From contig CAJUQA010000004.1 of assembly GCA_910588375.1 (NCBI GenBank), positions 124,001-188,000 on the forward strand: a stretch of DNA of 64,000 nt. The letters run 5' to 3'. Source of the stretch: an uncultured Odoribacter sp. Its GTDB lineage: Bacteria; Bacteroidota; Bacteroidia; Bacteroidales; Marinifilaceae. Made by a program: the position numbers and the translations under genes. Under the pieces are notes generated by a model that searched no databases, had not been told where the DNA came from, and saw nothing but the letters and a program-made list of their open reading frames with translations. Position 1 is the stretch's first letter, and every line of letters starts with the position of its first letter. Positions 43,611 through 52,194 of the stretch are shown here, one piece after another.

Positions 43611-44759
43611 ATGAAATCTGTCGGGAAACGTTTGGAGGCGTTGGATGTGCTGCGGGGGTTCGATCTTTTTTGTCTGATAATGCTCTGTCCTTTTCTGCAT
43701 GCTTTTGACCGGACGGGCGAGTACGGATGGCTTCAGCCGCTGATGGGGCAATTTGACCACGTGGCGTGGGAAGGTTTTGCTTTCTGGGACCTGGTGATGC
43801 CCTTGTTCATGTTCATGGCGGGAGTTTCCATTCCTTTTGCCTTTTCCAAATACCTGCGGGAGGGGAAGGGGTATGCGCCCCTGTATCGGCGGATATTCCG
43901 CCGGGTGGTGCTTCTGTGGATACTGGGAATGATAGCTCAGGGGAATCTGCTGGCTTTGAATGTGAATCATCTGAAACTGTTCAGTAACACTTTGCAGGCC
44001 ATTGCCGTCGGCTATTTGATGGCTTCTCTCGCTTTTTTACACTTGCAACCTAAAGGACAGATCGGCGTGGCAGCAGGCTTATTGCTCCTGTATTGGGGGC
44101 TCCTTTCGTTTGCCACTGTCCAGAGGCACGGGGCGGGGGATTTCTCTGCAGGCGGCAACCTGGCGGAGTGGATAGACCGCCTTGTTTTGGGACGATGGCG
44201 TGACGGGGCTTATATCGGTGAAACGGGCGTCGTGGTATTTCCGGCATGGTATAATTACACCTGGATAGTAAGCAGCCTGAACTTCGGCGTGACGGTCATG
44301 ACCGGTGTGTTTGCCGGAGAGATATTGAAAAAGGGCTGGTCTGACACCCGGAAAATAAAATGGATGTTCTTCATCGGGGCGGGAATGATACTTGCGGGGT
44401 GGTTGTGGGGACAGCAAATGCCGGTCATTAAAAGGATATGGACAAGCTCCATGGTGCTCGTAAGCAGTGGGTATTGCTTCTGGCTGATGGCGTTTTTTTA
44501 TTATATCATCGACTACAAAGGATACACCAAAGGATGGACATGGCTGAAAATCATCGGCATGAACTCCATTGCGGCTTATCTGCTGAGTAGCGAAGTCGGT
44601 ATCGTCGATTTCAGTTGTTTGGGGCACTCGCTCCTCTATGGCCTGAAACAATATGTGGGAGAGGGATTTTATTCCCTTTTGATAGCGTCTTCCAATCTGG
44701 CAGTCATCTATCTGATACTCTATTTTCTGTATAAACACCGCTTATTTCTGAAAGTTTGA
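43611..44759 (+). CDS. HGSNAT-like transmembrane acyltransferase (first copy)
   Basis: Multispan membrane protein (about 10 helices, 382 residues) of the family of heparan-alpha-glucosaminide N-acetyltransferase (COG4299/DUF5009 type). The motif LEALDVLRGFDLFCLIMLCPF opens the first helix. FDHVAWEGFAFWDLVMPLFMFMAGVSI carries His50, in the position of the acetyl-accepting histidine of human HGSNAT (HxxWxG). The ATG at 43611 is chosen; an earlier in-frame TTG would add ten residues without support. Such proteins use cytoplasmic acetyl-CoA to acetylate a sugar on the far side of the membrane. Substrate is inferred. A second copy is at 58367. Confidence 0.85.
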   Translation: MKSVGKRLEALDVLRGFDLFCLIMLCPFLHAFDRTGEYGWLQPLMGQFDHVAWEGFAFWDLVMPLFMFMAGVSIPFAFSKYLREGKGYAPLYRRIFRRVVLLWILGMIAQGNLLALNVNHLKLFSNTLQAIAVGYLMASLAFLHLQPKGQIGVAAGLLLLYWGLLSFATVQRHGAGDFSAGGNLAEWIDRLVLGRWRDGAYIGETGVVVFPAWYNYTWIVSSLNFGVTVMTGVFAGEILKKGWSDTRKIKWMFFIGAGMILAGWLWGQQMPVIKRIWTSSMVLVSSGYCFWLMAFFYYIIDYKGYTKGWTWLKIIGMNSIAAYLLSSEVGIVDFSCLGHSLLYGLKQYVGEGFYSLLIASSNLAVIYLILYFLYKHRLFLKV

Positions 44760-44763
44760 GCGG

Positions 44764-44795
44764 GAGGAAACCGGAATAAGGTTTCCTCTTTTTTT
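44764..44795 (+). terminator. Terminator after the first HGSNAT-like gene
   Basis: GAGGAAACC, loop GGAATAA, GGTTTCCTC, then a seven-T run, starting five bases after the stop codon. Confidence 0.93.
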
Positions 44796-44811
44796 GCCCT
44801 GTTCCTGGAGG

Positions 44812-44952
44812 AATACAGGGGATACCCTGTACTTTCCTTAACTTATATTTTGATTTTTTTCGGAGCTTATTTGGAGTATATTCGGCGGTGGACGAATTTA
44901 TTCAGAGTATGTTCCGAAATTACTCCGAATTTGCTCCGAATTTAATACAGGG
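44812..44952. repeat. Intergenic segment bounded by AATACAGGG direct repeats
   Basis: AATACAGGG stands at 44812-44820 and again at 44944-44952, about 123 bases apart. The first copy starts a perfect inverted repeat (TACAGGG, GATA, CCCTGTA); the second continues as CAGGGAAACCCCTG. Between them TCCGAA is repeated at 44912, 44924 and 44935. No open frame is found. It may be a small mobile or decayed element. Confidence 0.5.
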
Positions 44953-44988
44953 AAACCCCTGACAATCAGCAAGGAAGATATTAAAAAA

Positions 44989-45036
44989 ATTATCCCTTAG
45001 AATAGACAGAAAAATATCTGCCATTCTAAGGGATAA
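44989..45036 (-). terminator. Terminator of the GH2 beta-galactosidase gene
   Basis: On the minus strand, ATTATCCCTTAGAAT pairs perfectly with ATTCTAAGGGATAAT (inner loop about 18 nt) and ends in a run of seven U. It lies 30 bases after the stop codon. Confidence 0.9.
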
Positions 45037-45065
45037 TCTATTGATTCCCAGGTGGAAACGGGATG

Positions 45066-48000
45066 CTATTCGTAAGTCAGCACGGCTTTGCTTGCGGCTT
45101 CGTTATTGCTTTTTACCGGCACGAGGGTAAAGCCCCAGGTGTAGTTCTGATTGGCCGGTATGGAATAGGCCGGTTCCGGTCTGGAACCCCAGCTGTCATA
45201 ACCGGCTACACCCTGTTGTTTCATATCGACGCATACTTCCACAAAGTTGCGGGGAGCGATGTCGTTGACGTGGTGCATTCTTCTGAGACGGTTTTTCGCT
45301 TTTTCGGGGTTGCGTTCCGCAATTTCTTTCTCGGTGAAATTATTCCATTGATAATCGTGTTTAACGGCTTCTTCGGAATCGAAATCCTCGATGGAGTTAC
45401 GCAATGCGTTGAATCCCATGGTCTGGTCTGCTTTGATTAACAGGCCTTTCCCGTTTTTGCCTGTCAGGGCCACCCAGCGGGTGTCCGTGTGGTGTCCGTT
45501 CTCTTGCGGACGCACGTACGGATAGTAAAGTTTTTCTGCCGTGGTTGAATACAATCCTACCAACGTGCCTGCCTGGCGGTCGAGGTAGTTTTCTTCCGGT
45601 CCCCGTCCGAAATACTGCACTTGTTGCATATCGGCCGGTAAGCGGAAGCGTACGCCGATGCGCGGCACTTCGAGTTTGGCGGCAGCTTCACGGGCTGCCT
45701 GGGATTTCGGGCTGAAGGTGGCCAGTTTGGTCTCTTCGGAAATTTCGCCCGGAGTTGCTTCCATGGATACCGATGTGAAACGGGCATCTACATTCACGAC
45801 TCCTGTGGGGTAGATTTTGTAAGTTACCATATACAGGTTGCCGGCAGCCAACAGGTAATTGGCATGAATGACTGCCGTGTTTCCTTCTTTTGCAATGCTG
45901 GCTTCCACGACGTTGAAGTCTTTACTGGATTCTTTCCATACTTGTAGGCGGGAAGGTGCGCCGTTACCGTAGTCATTGTCGTTCGGTGCACGCCAGAAAT
46001 TGGGCTGGAGACCGAAGCCGTCCTGGAAATATTCCGTTCCGTCCACTTTGTAGGAAGTAACGATGCCGGTCTTTTTATCGAAGACAAACGATACTTTCGA
46101 AGAGGAGGCTGTCAGCTGGCCGTTGGCATCGCTGATTTTCAGCTGGGGAGCACCGGTAGCCGTGTATTTTTTCACCGGAGCCTCTATCGGCAGTTTGAAC
46201 TGGTCGTGTGCGATGAGGTAGTTGGCCGGAACCAAAGGCTCGGCGGTTTTGGTATATACTTCAAAGTCGACAAAATATTCCGTGCCTGCCTTGGGCTGGA
46301 GTGCCGCCGTCGGAATCGTCACGATTTCGGAGGCCTGCGGAGCCAGATTGAGGTTCAGCACTTTTTCGCTGATTTTTTTGTTATTGGCTTTGACGATGTA
46401 TTTCACCAAATATTTCGACAGGTTTGTGAAATAGAAGCGGTTGGTGATTTTGATTTTGCCTTCCGCCAGGTTTTCAGCTTCGAACCCGACATTTTGGTGG
46501 GCGTATTTCACTTCCGCCATGGCCGGATGCGGGTTGCGGTCGGGGTTGATGATACCGTTGCAGAGGAAGTTTCCGTCGCTGGGAGCGTTTACGCCGAAGT
46601 CGCCGCCGTATGCCCAGTAACCGCCGTCTTTATTGACCCATAAGCCTTGGTCAACCCAGTCCCAGATGTAACCGCCCTGGAGGTTCGGGTATTTGTAGAT
46701 GGCTTTCCACTGGTCCCAGAGATTACCCGATGAGTTACCCATCGCGTGTGAATATTCGGAGGGAACCACCGGACGGTCGCTGCCTTTGCGGCCTATTTCT
46801 TCCAGCCATGCTGCATCCGGATATTGGGGTACATACATGTCGGAGTTCCATTCCCATTGCGCACGCTCGTAACATACCGGACGATTCATGCGACCGTTTT
46901 CCCGGTTTTTAATCCAGAGGTATGTCTGATAGAAGTTGTATCCGTTTCCGGCTTCATTTCCCAAGGACCATACGGTTACGGACGGGTGGTTTTTGTTTCT
47001 TTCATACATATTTATTGTGCGGTCCATGTGGGGTTTCAGCCATTCCGGGTTGTTTCCCAGCGTACCGCCTTTGCGCAGGTTGTAATACATTCCGTGCGAT
47101 TCGATGTTGGCTTCGTCATATACATAAATACCGTATTGGTCGCACAGTTCGTAGAAACGGCGGCTTTGCGGATAGTGGCACAGACGCACGGAATTGATAT
47201 TGTGGCGTTTCATCAGTTCGAAGTCTTTGCGCATCAGTTCTTCCGGTACATAGTGTCCGGTCAGCGGATTGTGTTCGTGGATGTTCACGCCTTTGAGTTT
47301 CAACGGCTGGCCGTTGACCAGTAAAACGGTGTAAGGACGGCCTTGTATGTCTTTCTCGTCAATTTGCTTGATTTCGATACGGCGGAAACCTACGCGTGCC
47401 GGTATAACTTCGACCGTTTTCCCGTCTTTTTCAATTGTCATTACCAAACGGTAGAGATTGGGGGCTTCGGAAGTCCAGGTCTCCGCGTTTTGAAGGGTGT
47501 AATCGAAATCGACGGTCGCTACGCTTTCCGGAGCAAGGGTCAGTTCTTTGCCGGCAGTGGCCACCGTTTTGTTTTTGCTGTCGAGCAGGCTGTAACGGAC
47601 GGTCACTCTTTCCGCTTTATCCGACGTGTTTTTTACATCCATACCCAGTTGGAAAATGCCGTTTTTGTAGGTGTCGTCCAGTGTGGAAAGGACGCGGTAG
47701 TCTTTCAGGGCCGTTTTGGGTTGCGACCACAGATATACGTCGCGTTCGATACCGCTGATGCGCCAGAAGTCCTGGCATTCCAGATAGGAACCGGTGCTCC
47801 ATCTGAAAATCTTTAGGGTCAGCACGTTTTTACCCGGTTTTACATACGGGTTGATGCGGAATTCGGCGGTATTTTTGGAATCTTCGCTGTATCCCACTTC
47901 TTGGCCGTTGATATAGACGTATACGCCCGATTTGGCTCCGTCGATATTCAGATAAATATCCCTGTCCATCCAGGATGCGGGAATCTCGATGTCCCTGCGG

Positions 48001-48416
48001 TATACGCCGACGGGATTGGCTTCCGGAAGGGCGGGAGGTTGCGGGTTGCGGGGTTTGAATTCGTAGCCGTGGTTGGTGTAGATGGCCACTCCGTATCCCT
48101 GGGGTTCCCAGTTGCCCGGCACTTGTATGTCGTTCCAGTCGGCCGTGGAGCGTGAAGGGTCGGTGATGTCGGCGGGCAGGTTTTTATACCCGTCCACGAA
48201 ATAGAATTTCCAGGTCCCGTTCAATAGGGTGTAAAAGGGGCTGTTTTCATATCTGAAACTCAGCGCCTGGTCGACGTTGTCGTAGGTCATAAAGGAGGAG
48301 CGCGGATATTCTTTGTTCACCGCCACTACCTGCACATCCTGCCAGTAAGGCTTGTTTTGCGCCATCGTTTGCAGAACGCACAATCCGCAAAACAGAAATA
48401 GAAGGAGTTTTTTCAT
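45066..48416 (-). CDS. GH2 beta-galactosidase, LacZ type, secreted
   Basis: Retaining beta-galactosidase of 1116 residues with a signal peptide (KLLLFLFCGLCVLQTMAQ). Order: sugar-binding jelly roll (SRSTADWNDIQVPGNWEPQGYGVAIYTN), Ig-like domain, TIM barrel with acid/base Glu488 (WSLGNEAGNGYNF) and nucleophile Glu554 (PSEYSHAMGNS), then the C-terminal Bgal small-chain domain (about 780-1110). The signal indicates a periplasmic or surface enzyme rather than cytoplasmic LacZ. It could remove terminal galactose from glycans processed by the neighbouring hexosaminidases. It is not in the SusCD operon but faces it. Confidence 0.95.
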   Translation of the reverse strand: MKKLLLFLFCGLCVLQTMAQNKPYWQDVQVVAVNKEYPRSSFMTYDNVDQALSFRYENSPFYTLLNGTWKFYFVDGYKNLPADITDPSRSTADWNDIQVPGNWEPQGYGVAIYTNHGYEFKPRNPQPPALPEANPVGVYRRDIEIPASWMDRDIYLNIDGAKSGVYVYINGQEVGYSEDSKNTAEFRINPYVKPGKNVLTLKIFRWSTGSYLECQDFWRISGIERDVYLWSQPKTALKDYRVLSTLDDTYKNGIFQLGMDVKNTSDKAERVTVRYSLLDSKNKTVATAGKELTLAPESVATVDFDYTLQNAETWTSEAPNLYRLVMTIEKDGKTVEVIPARVGFRRIEIKQIDEKDIQGRPYTVLLVNGQPLKLKGVNIHEHNPLTGHYVPEELMRKDFELMKRHNINSVRLCHYPQSRRFYELCDQYGIYVYDEANIESHGMYYNLRKGGTLGNNPEWLKPHMDRTINMYERNKNHPSVTVWSLGNEAGNGYNFYQTYLWIKNRENGRMNRPVCYERAQWEWNSDMYVPQYPDAAWLEEIGRKGSDRPVVPSEYSHAMGNSSGNLWDQWKAIYKYPNLQGGYIWDWVDQGLWVNKDGGYWAYGGDFGVNAPSDGNFLCNGIINPDRNPHPAMAEVKYAHQNVGFEAENLAEGKIKITNRFYFTNLSKYLVKYIVKANNKKISEKVLNLNLAPQASEIVTIPTAALQPKAGTEYFVDFEVYTKTAEPLVPANYLIAHDQFKLPIEAPVKKYTATGAPQLKISDANGQLTASSSKVSFVFDKKTGIVTSYKVDGTEYFQDGFGLQPNFWRAPNDNDYGNGAPSRLQVWKESSKDFNVVEASIAKEGNTAVIHANYLLAAGNLYMVTYKIYPTGVVNVDARFTSVSMEATPGEISEETKLATFSPKSQAAREAAAKLEVPRIGVRFRLPADMQQVQYFGRGPEENYLDRQAGTLVGLYSTTAEKLYYPYVRPQENGHHTDTRWVALTGKNGKGLLIKADQTMGFNALRNSIEDFDSEEAVKHDYQWNNFTEKEIAERNPEKAKNRLRRMHHVNDIAPRNFVEVCVDMKQQGVAGYDSWGSRPEPAYSIPANQNYTWGFTLVPVKSNNEAASKAVLTYE

Positions 48417-48459
48417 GAAATAGGATTTTATTTGGTTAAAAATATTACGTAAGATGTGC

Positions 48460-48507
48460 CAAAGATAATGAAATTTTTAAGAAAGGCTCCCCTTTTTATT
48501 ACCTTTG
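48460..48507. promoter_or_regulatory. Divergent promoter region between GH2 and TtcA-like genes
   Basis: On the minus strand TATCTTTG (48467-48460) is a full -7 box for the GH2 gene, lacking a good -33. On the plus strand TACCTTTG (48500-48507) is a full -7 box for the TtcA-like gene, with TTAA at 48477-48480. The upstream parts overlap, so the two may compete. Confidence 0.5.
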
Positions 48508-48531
48508 TGCCACACTAAAATGAAAGAAATC

Positions 48532-49263
48532 ATGGCTGATAAGGAGCAGAAATTGTTCATGCGTGAGTTTTTCCGGAAGGCGGGGAAAGCGATTTACGAT
48601 TACGGTCTGATAGAAAGCGGCGATAAGATTTTGGTGGGCGTGTCGGGAGGGAAGGATTCGCTGGCATTGTTGGAAGTGCTGGCGTTGCGTGCCCGGGATA
48701 AGAAGCATGATTATAAGGTGGTGGCGGCCCATATTGCCGTGGAGAATGTGGCGTATGAGGTGGATGAGGCTTATGTACGGCAGTTCTGCAGGCAGTTGGG
48801 GGTGGAGTTCGTGCACCGCACGATAGATGCAGGGGTGCGGGATGGTTCCGGCAAGCCGGCCTGTTTCGTGTGCTCCTGGAACCGGCGGAAAACCCTGTTT
48901 GAGATTGCCAAAGAGCAGGGATGCAATAAGCTTGCCCTGGGGCACCATCGCGATGATGCGGTTGAAAGTCTGCTGATGAGCATGATGTTCAACGGTACGG
49001 TGGCGAGCATGCCGCCCCGGCTGGCGATGTTCGGAGGAGCGTTTACTTTGATTCGGCCGTTTATTTACTTAAGCAATGAGGATACCGCGCGTTATGCCGC
49101 TTACCGGGGATTTCGTCAACAGAAGAAGCAATGCCCGTATGAGCGGGCCACCAACCGGGATGCCGTGGCCCGGATTATCCGGGAAATGGAGGCGCTTTCT
49201 CCGCACGTGAGGAGCAATCTGTTTGCGGCTATGAAAAATATACAGGAGGAGTATTTGCCCTGA
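48532..49263 (+). CDS. ttcA: TtcA-like tRNA 2-thiocytidine synthesis protein (PP-loop ATPase)
   Basis: ATP-pyrophosphatase-fold protein of 243 residues, likely tRNA C32 2-thiolation enzyme. The PP-loop GVSGGKDSLALLEV (Ser38-Ser43) is intact. GKPACFVCSWNRRKTLF gives the CxxC pair, and QQKKQCPYER a third Cys, matching the Fe-S ligands of TtcA. GHHRDDAVESLLMSM completes the family. ATG at 48532 is preferred because the -7 box at 48500-48507 leaves too short a leader for the ATG at 48520. It is shorter than E. coli TtcA (311 residues). Substrate assignment is by family only. Confidence 0.88.
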   Translation: MADKEQKLFMREFFRKAGKAIYDYGLIESGDKILVGVSGGKDSLALLEVLALRARDKKHDYKVVAAHIAVENVAYEVDEAYVRQFCRQLGVEFVHRTIDAGVRDGSGKPACFVCSWNRRKTLFEIAKEQGCNKLALGHHRDDAVESLLMSMMFNGTVASMPPRLAMFGGAFTLIRPFIYLSNEDTARYAAYRGFRQQKKQCPYERATNRDAVARIIREMEALSPHVRSNLFAAMKNIQEEYLP

Positions 49264-49316
49264 CCCTGTGCGGGAAGGTGATTTTTTACAACGTTTGAAT
49301 AATTTCCCCGGAAAAG

Positions 49317-49347
49317 TTTTTTATTTCGGGAAAAGGTTTTACCTTTG
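49317..49347 (+). promoter_or_regulatory. Promoter of greA
   Basis: TTTT (49317-49320), 19 bases, TACCTTTG (49340-49347). The leader to the greA ATG is about 110 nt and holds a terminator-like hairpin. Confidence 0.7.
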
Positions 49348-49392
49348 TCCCCGGAGGTGAGGATTCCGATAATATAAAATGGAATTCTTTTT

Positions 49393-49436
49393 AAATAAAA
49401 GGCACTTATTGGAGGATAAGTGTCGTTTATTTTTTT
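49393..49436 (+). terminator. Terminator-like hairpin in the greA leader
   Basis: AAATAAA and TTTATTT form the base, CACTTAT/ATAAGTG the upper stem, with a short imperfect part between and TGGAGG in the loop. Six T follow at 49431-49436, 30 bases before the greA ATG. It could end transcription early. Confidence 0.65.
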
Positions 49437-49465
49437 ATGTATTAACTGAGCTTAAATTATATGTT

Positions 49466-49942
49466 ATGAGTGGAAAAGTATCCTATGTGACCAAAGAGGG
49501 TCTGAAAAAATTACAGGAGGAACTGGAGAGATTACAGAATGTGGAAAGGCCTAAAATTTCCAAGGCTATCGGGGAAGCGATAGAGAAAGGGGATATTTCC
49601 GAGAATGCGGAATACGATGCGGCGAAAGATGCACAGGGATTGCTTGAAGCAAAAATCGCCCAGTTGCAGGACACTATTGCCAGTTGCCGGGTGATTGACG
49701 AGTCCCAGCTGGATACGTCAAAAGTGCAGATGCTGAATAAGGTGACGATCCGCAATACGAAAAACGGGGCGACGATGACGTATACGCTGGTATCCGAAAC
49801 GGAAGCCGATTTCAAGGCCGGTAAATTGTCCATTCATACACCGATAGCACAGGCATTGGTGGGGAAAAAGTTGGGCGATATCGTCAAGGTGAAAGTGCCT
49901 GCGGGAGAGATGGAGTTTGAAATTATGGATATCAGTTTGTAA
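49466..49942 (+). CDS. greA: Transcription elongation factor GreA
   Basis: Factor that rescues backtracked RNA polymerase by stimulating transcript cleavage. The start MSGKVSYVTKEGLKKLQEELERLQ at 49466 gives 158 residues, the family length; an in-frame ATG upstream at 49379 would run through the leader hairpin. The coiled coil contains GDISENAEYDAAKD, with the acidic tip residues that reach the active site. The C-terminal domain (GKKLGDIVKVKVPAGEMEFEIMDI) is typical. A HIT-family gene follows 11 bases later. Confidence 0.97.
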   Translation: MSGKVSYVTKEGLKKLQEELERLQNVERPKISKAIGEAIEKGDISENAEYDAAKDAQGLLEAKIAQLQDTIASCRVIDESQLDTSKVQMLNKVTIRNTKNGATMTYTLVSETEADFKAGKLSIHTPIAQALVGKKLGDIVKVKVPAGEMEFEIMDISL

Positions 49943-49953
49943 TTTGAAGGATT

Positions 49954-50346
49954 ATGGCTTCTGTTTTTTCCAAGATTATCCGGGGTGAAATCCCCTCCTA
50001 TAAGGTGGCGGAAACGGATAAATATTATGCCTTTCTGGATATTGCCCCCTTGCAGAAAGGACACACGCTGGTCGTGCCGAAACGGGAGGAAGACTACCTT
50101 TTTGATTTGAGCGACGAAGAACTGGCGGGATTGATGGTGTTTGCGAAAAAGGTGGCGGAAGCTATCCGGAAAACCATTCCCTGTGAAAAAGTGGGAGTGG
50201 CGGTTATCGGGCTGGATGTGCCGCATGCCCATGTGCACCTGGTACCGTTGAACGGAGGCAATGACCTGAATTTTTCCAATCCGAAAAAGGAGTTTTCGAA
50301 GGAGGAGATGCAGGATTGTGCCGCGAAAATAGCCGCTAATATGTAA
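49954..50346 (+). CDS. HIT-family protein
   Basis: Histidine triad nucleotide-binding/hydrolysing protein of 130 residues. The motif VPHAHVHLVPL gives His91, His93 and His95, with His93 the nucleophile in the family. FSKIIRGEIPSYKV and AFLDIAPLQKGHTLVVPKRE are the usual N-terminal blocks. Co-transcription with greA is likely from the 11-base gap. Substrates are nucleotide phosphoramidates or adenylylated intermediates, not set by sequence. Confidence 0.94.
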   Translation: MASVFSKIIRGEIPSYKVAETDKYYAFLDIAPLQKGHTLVVPKREEDYLFDLSDEELAGLMVFAKKVAEAIRKTIPCEKVGVAVIGLDVPHAHVHLVPLNGGNDLNFSNPKKEFSKEEMQDCAAKIAANM

Positions 50347-50374
50347 GATACACCGAAGCGGCATAAGAATAGGG

Positions 50375-50406
50375 AATGAGGTTCGGGAACGAATCTCATT
50401 TTTTTT
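50375..50406 (+). terminator. Terminator of the greA-HIT transcript
   Basis: AATGAGGTTCG, loop GGAA, CGAATCTCATT with one G-T pair, then eight T. Confidence 0.93.
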
Positions 50407-50451
50407 CACCGAAAATATACTATTTTTACCGGAACATAAATCGGATTTGGA

Positions 50452-51117
50452 ATGAACAAGCGGGAAATGAAGAAGTATAGGAATTTGGTCTGGGACTGGA
50501 ACGGCACGTTGTTGAATGACATCGCGGCAGGAGTGGATGCGTTGAACGATATGCTGAAAAGGAGAGGTCTGCCTATGCTCTCGGTGGAGGGATACAAGGA
50601 TATGTTCGGTTTTCCGGTGGTCGATTTCTACCGGAAAGTGGGATTTGATTTGGAAAAGGAGGGGTTGCATGAGCTTTCGGTTGATTTCGTGAAAACGTAT
50701 GACCGTTATGCCGGCAATCTCACTCTGAATCCGTCCGTACCGGAAGTGCTGCACGGAATACAGCAGACCGGACGGAAGCAATATATTTTGTCGGCGTTGC
50801 GGGAAGACCTGCTCAAACAAATGGTGGCTGATTTCCATATCGGCGGTTACTTTGAACAGGTCTGCGGGTCGGATAATATTTATGCTGCCGGGAAGATTGA
50901 ACGGGGGAAAAGAATGGTGGAAACTTATGACTTGCGTCCGGAGGAGACCCTTATGGTCGGCGATACGCTCCATGATGCGGAAGTGGCACAGGCTTTGGGG
51001 TTTGCTTGCGTTTTGTATGCCGGCGGCCATAACAGTGTGTGGCGGCTTCGCGAAAAGGCACCGGTCATTACCGGGATGGAAGATTTGTTGGAGTGTGGTG
51101 AACTCGTTATGAAATAG
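50452..51117 (+). CDS. HAD-superfamily hydrolase
   Basis: A 221-residue phosphatase of the HAD superfamily: LVWDWNGTLLNDIAAGVD (motif I; Asp-x-Asn, with Asn in place of the usual second Asp), ILSAL (motif II), Lys in AAGKIERGKRM (motif III) and MVGDTLHDAEVAQALG (motif IV). The cap lies between residues 20 and 90. The DxN form of motif I is seen in a subgroup of phosphoglycolate phosphatase-like proteins. An ATG five codons in could also be the start. Substrate unknown. It lies upstream of the inverted-repeat region. Confidence 0.85.
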   Translation: MNKREMKKYRNLVWDWNGTLLNDIAAGVDALNDMLKRRGLPMLSVEGYKDMFGFPVVDFYRKVGFDLEKEGLHELSVDFVKTYDRYAGNLTLNPSVPEVLHGIQQTGRKQYILSALREDLLKQMVADFHIGGYFEQVCGSDNIYAAGKIERGKRMVETYDLRPEETLMVGDTLHDAEVAQALGFACVLYAGGHNSVWRLREKAPVITGMEDLLECGELVMK

Positions 51118-51198
51118 GTAAATTTGTTTGTATTCAGTAGGGGAATTAAGGCATACTATTTAGATGTAATCCTATGAATTTCAATGCGTTTTAATCTT

Positions 51199-51404
51199 TA
51201 AAAAACGTCCGTTTTTTTGGTGAAAATGCAGACAGAAAAATAAGGGGAAGTTTGATAGAAGATATAAAATAAATATATGGATGTTATTTGATTGTAAATC
51301 AGATTGTTTTGAAACATTCCCAATAAAGGATTTGATATAAAGAAAAGAAAAAAAATCAGCGTATTTTTTCCCAAAAAAAGCGCCCAAAAAAACGGACGTT
51401 TTTA
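51199..51404. repeat. Near-perfect 22-nt inverted repeats flanking 163 bp, upstream of the ECF sigma gene
   Basis: The left arm (51199-51220) has core AAACGTCCGT between A and T tracts and ends TTTTTTTGG. The right arm (51384-51404) is its reverse complement apart from one missing T. Each arm is itself nearly palindromic (AAAAAACG-TC-CGTTTTTT), so the two also read as direct repeats up to a shared TGGTGA. The enclosed 163 bases are A/T-rich with no open frame. The arrangement fits an invertible segment, a small transposon-like element, or paired regulator sites. The non-coding gap 51118-51530 holds nothing else clear. Confidence 0.75.
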
Positions 51405-51530
51405 TGGTGACTCTAAACTATCAGATTAACAGAGATTTAAGTGGTGTATTTCATAGGAAAATACAGGTGAACATTTGTAGGTGGCAGAAACGTATAAGGA
51501 TTTGATTGTCAGAAATATTTCGCTTGGGTG

Positions 51531-52106
51531 ATGGAAGGTGAAAAAAAAGTGGTCATTCGGTTGAAGGAAGGCAACAGGCTTGCTTTTACCATGGTATATA
51601 TGGAATACCATAAGCAGCTGTATAGTTTTGCCTGCCATTATCTTGGCGACCGTTATCAGGCGGAAGACGCCATCCAGTGGCTTTTTCTCCGGTTGTGGGA
51701 AAACCGCCAATTGCTGAATGAGCAGATGAGCCTGAAAAGTTACCTGTTCACCAGTCTGAAAAACCACATTCTGAATCTTCTCCGGGATGGGAAACGGGAA
51801 GCCCTCCGGCAGGAACAATTCCTCCGTGAAAAGGAAGAGACGGAGGACAGTTCTGTCCTTCAGCAGCTGGATGAGGAGGAGGTGCGGCAACGTCTGACAG
51901 CGGCCATTTCAACCCTGTCTCCTCAGAAACGGAGAATTTGTGAGTTGAAATTGGAAGGCACGCTGTCGAATGCGGAGATTGCCGAGCTTTTGCAGATTTC
52001 CGTAAATACTGTCAAATTTCAGTATAATCAGATTATAAAAGAGCTGCGCAGCCGCATTTCTCCCACGTTATTGCTTTTCTTGGTTTTTCTGTTTTTGTTG
52101 CCTTAA
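51531..52106 (+). CDS. ECF-type RNA polymerase sigma factor
   Basis: Sigma-70 family, extracytoplasmic function group, 191 residues. Region 2 is FTMVYMEYHKQLYSFACHYLGDRYQAEDAIQWLFLRLWENRQLLNE with the typical DAxxxVFxxLWE-like core, and region 4 is LSPQKRRICELKLEGTLSNAEIAELLQISVNTVKFQYNQIIKELR. The C terminus is hydrophobic (TLLLFLVFLFLLP), as in many Bacteroidetes PUL sigma factors. The FecR gene follows after 88 bases and SusC/SusD after that, so it is the likely activator of this locus upon a signal from SusC. Start at the ATG 51531; a GTG directly before it is in frame. Confidence 0.94.
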   Translation: MEGEKKVVIRLKEGNRLAFTMVYMEYHKQLYSFACHYLGDRYQAEDAIQWLFLRLWENRQLLNEQMSLKSYLFTSLKNHILNLLRDGKREALRQEQFLREKEETEDSSVLQQLDEEEVRQRLTAAISTLSPQKRRICELKLEGTLSNAEIAELLQISVNTVKFQYNQIIKELRSRISPTLLLFLVFLFLLP

Positions 52107-52194
52107 GGATGCCTTTTTTCAAAAAAGAATTAATTTTTTTTGAATTTTATATCATACTTCCGTTTCCTTTTGGTGTATTACTTATAAATCGTGG

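Noticed and set aside
49379..49465. N-terminal extension of GreA by 29 residues
   Set aside because: It would run through a terminator-like hairpin and lacks family similarity; MSGKVSYVTKEG is the usual start.
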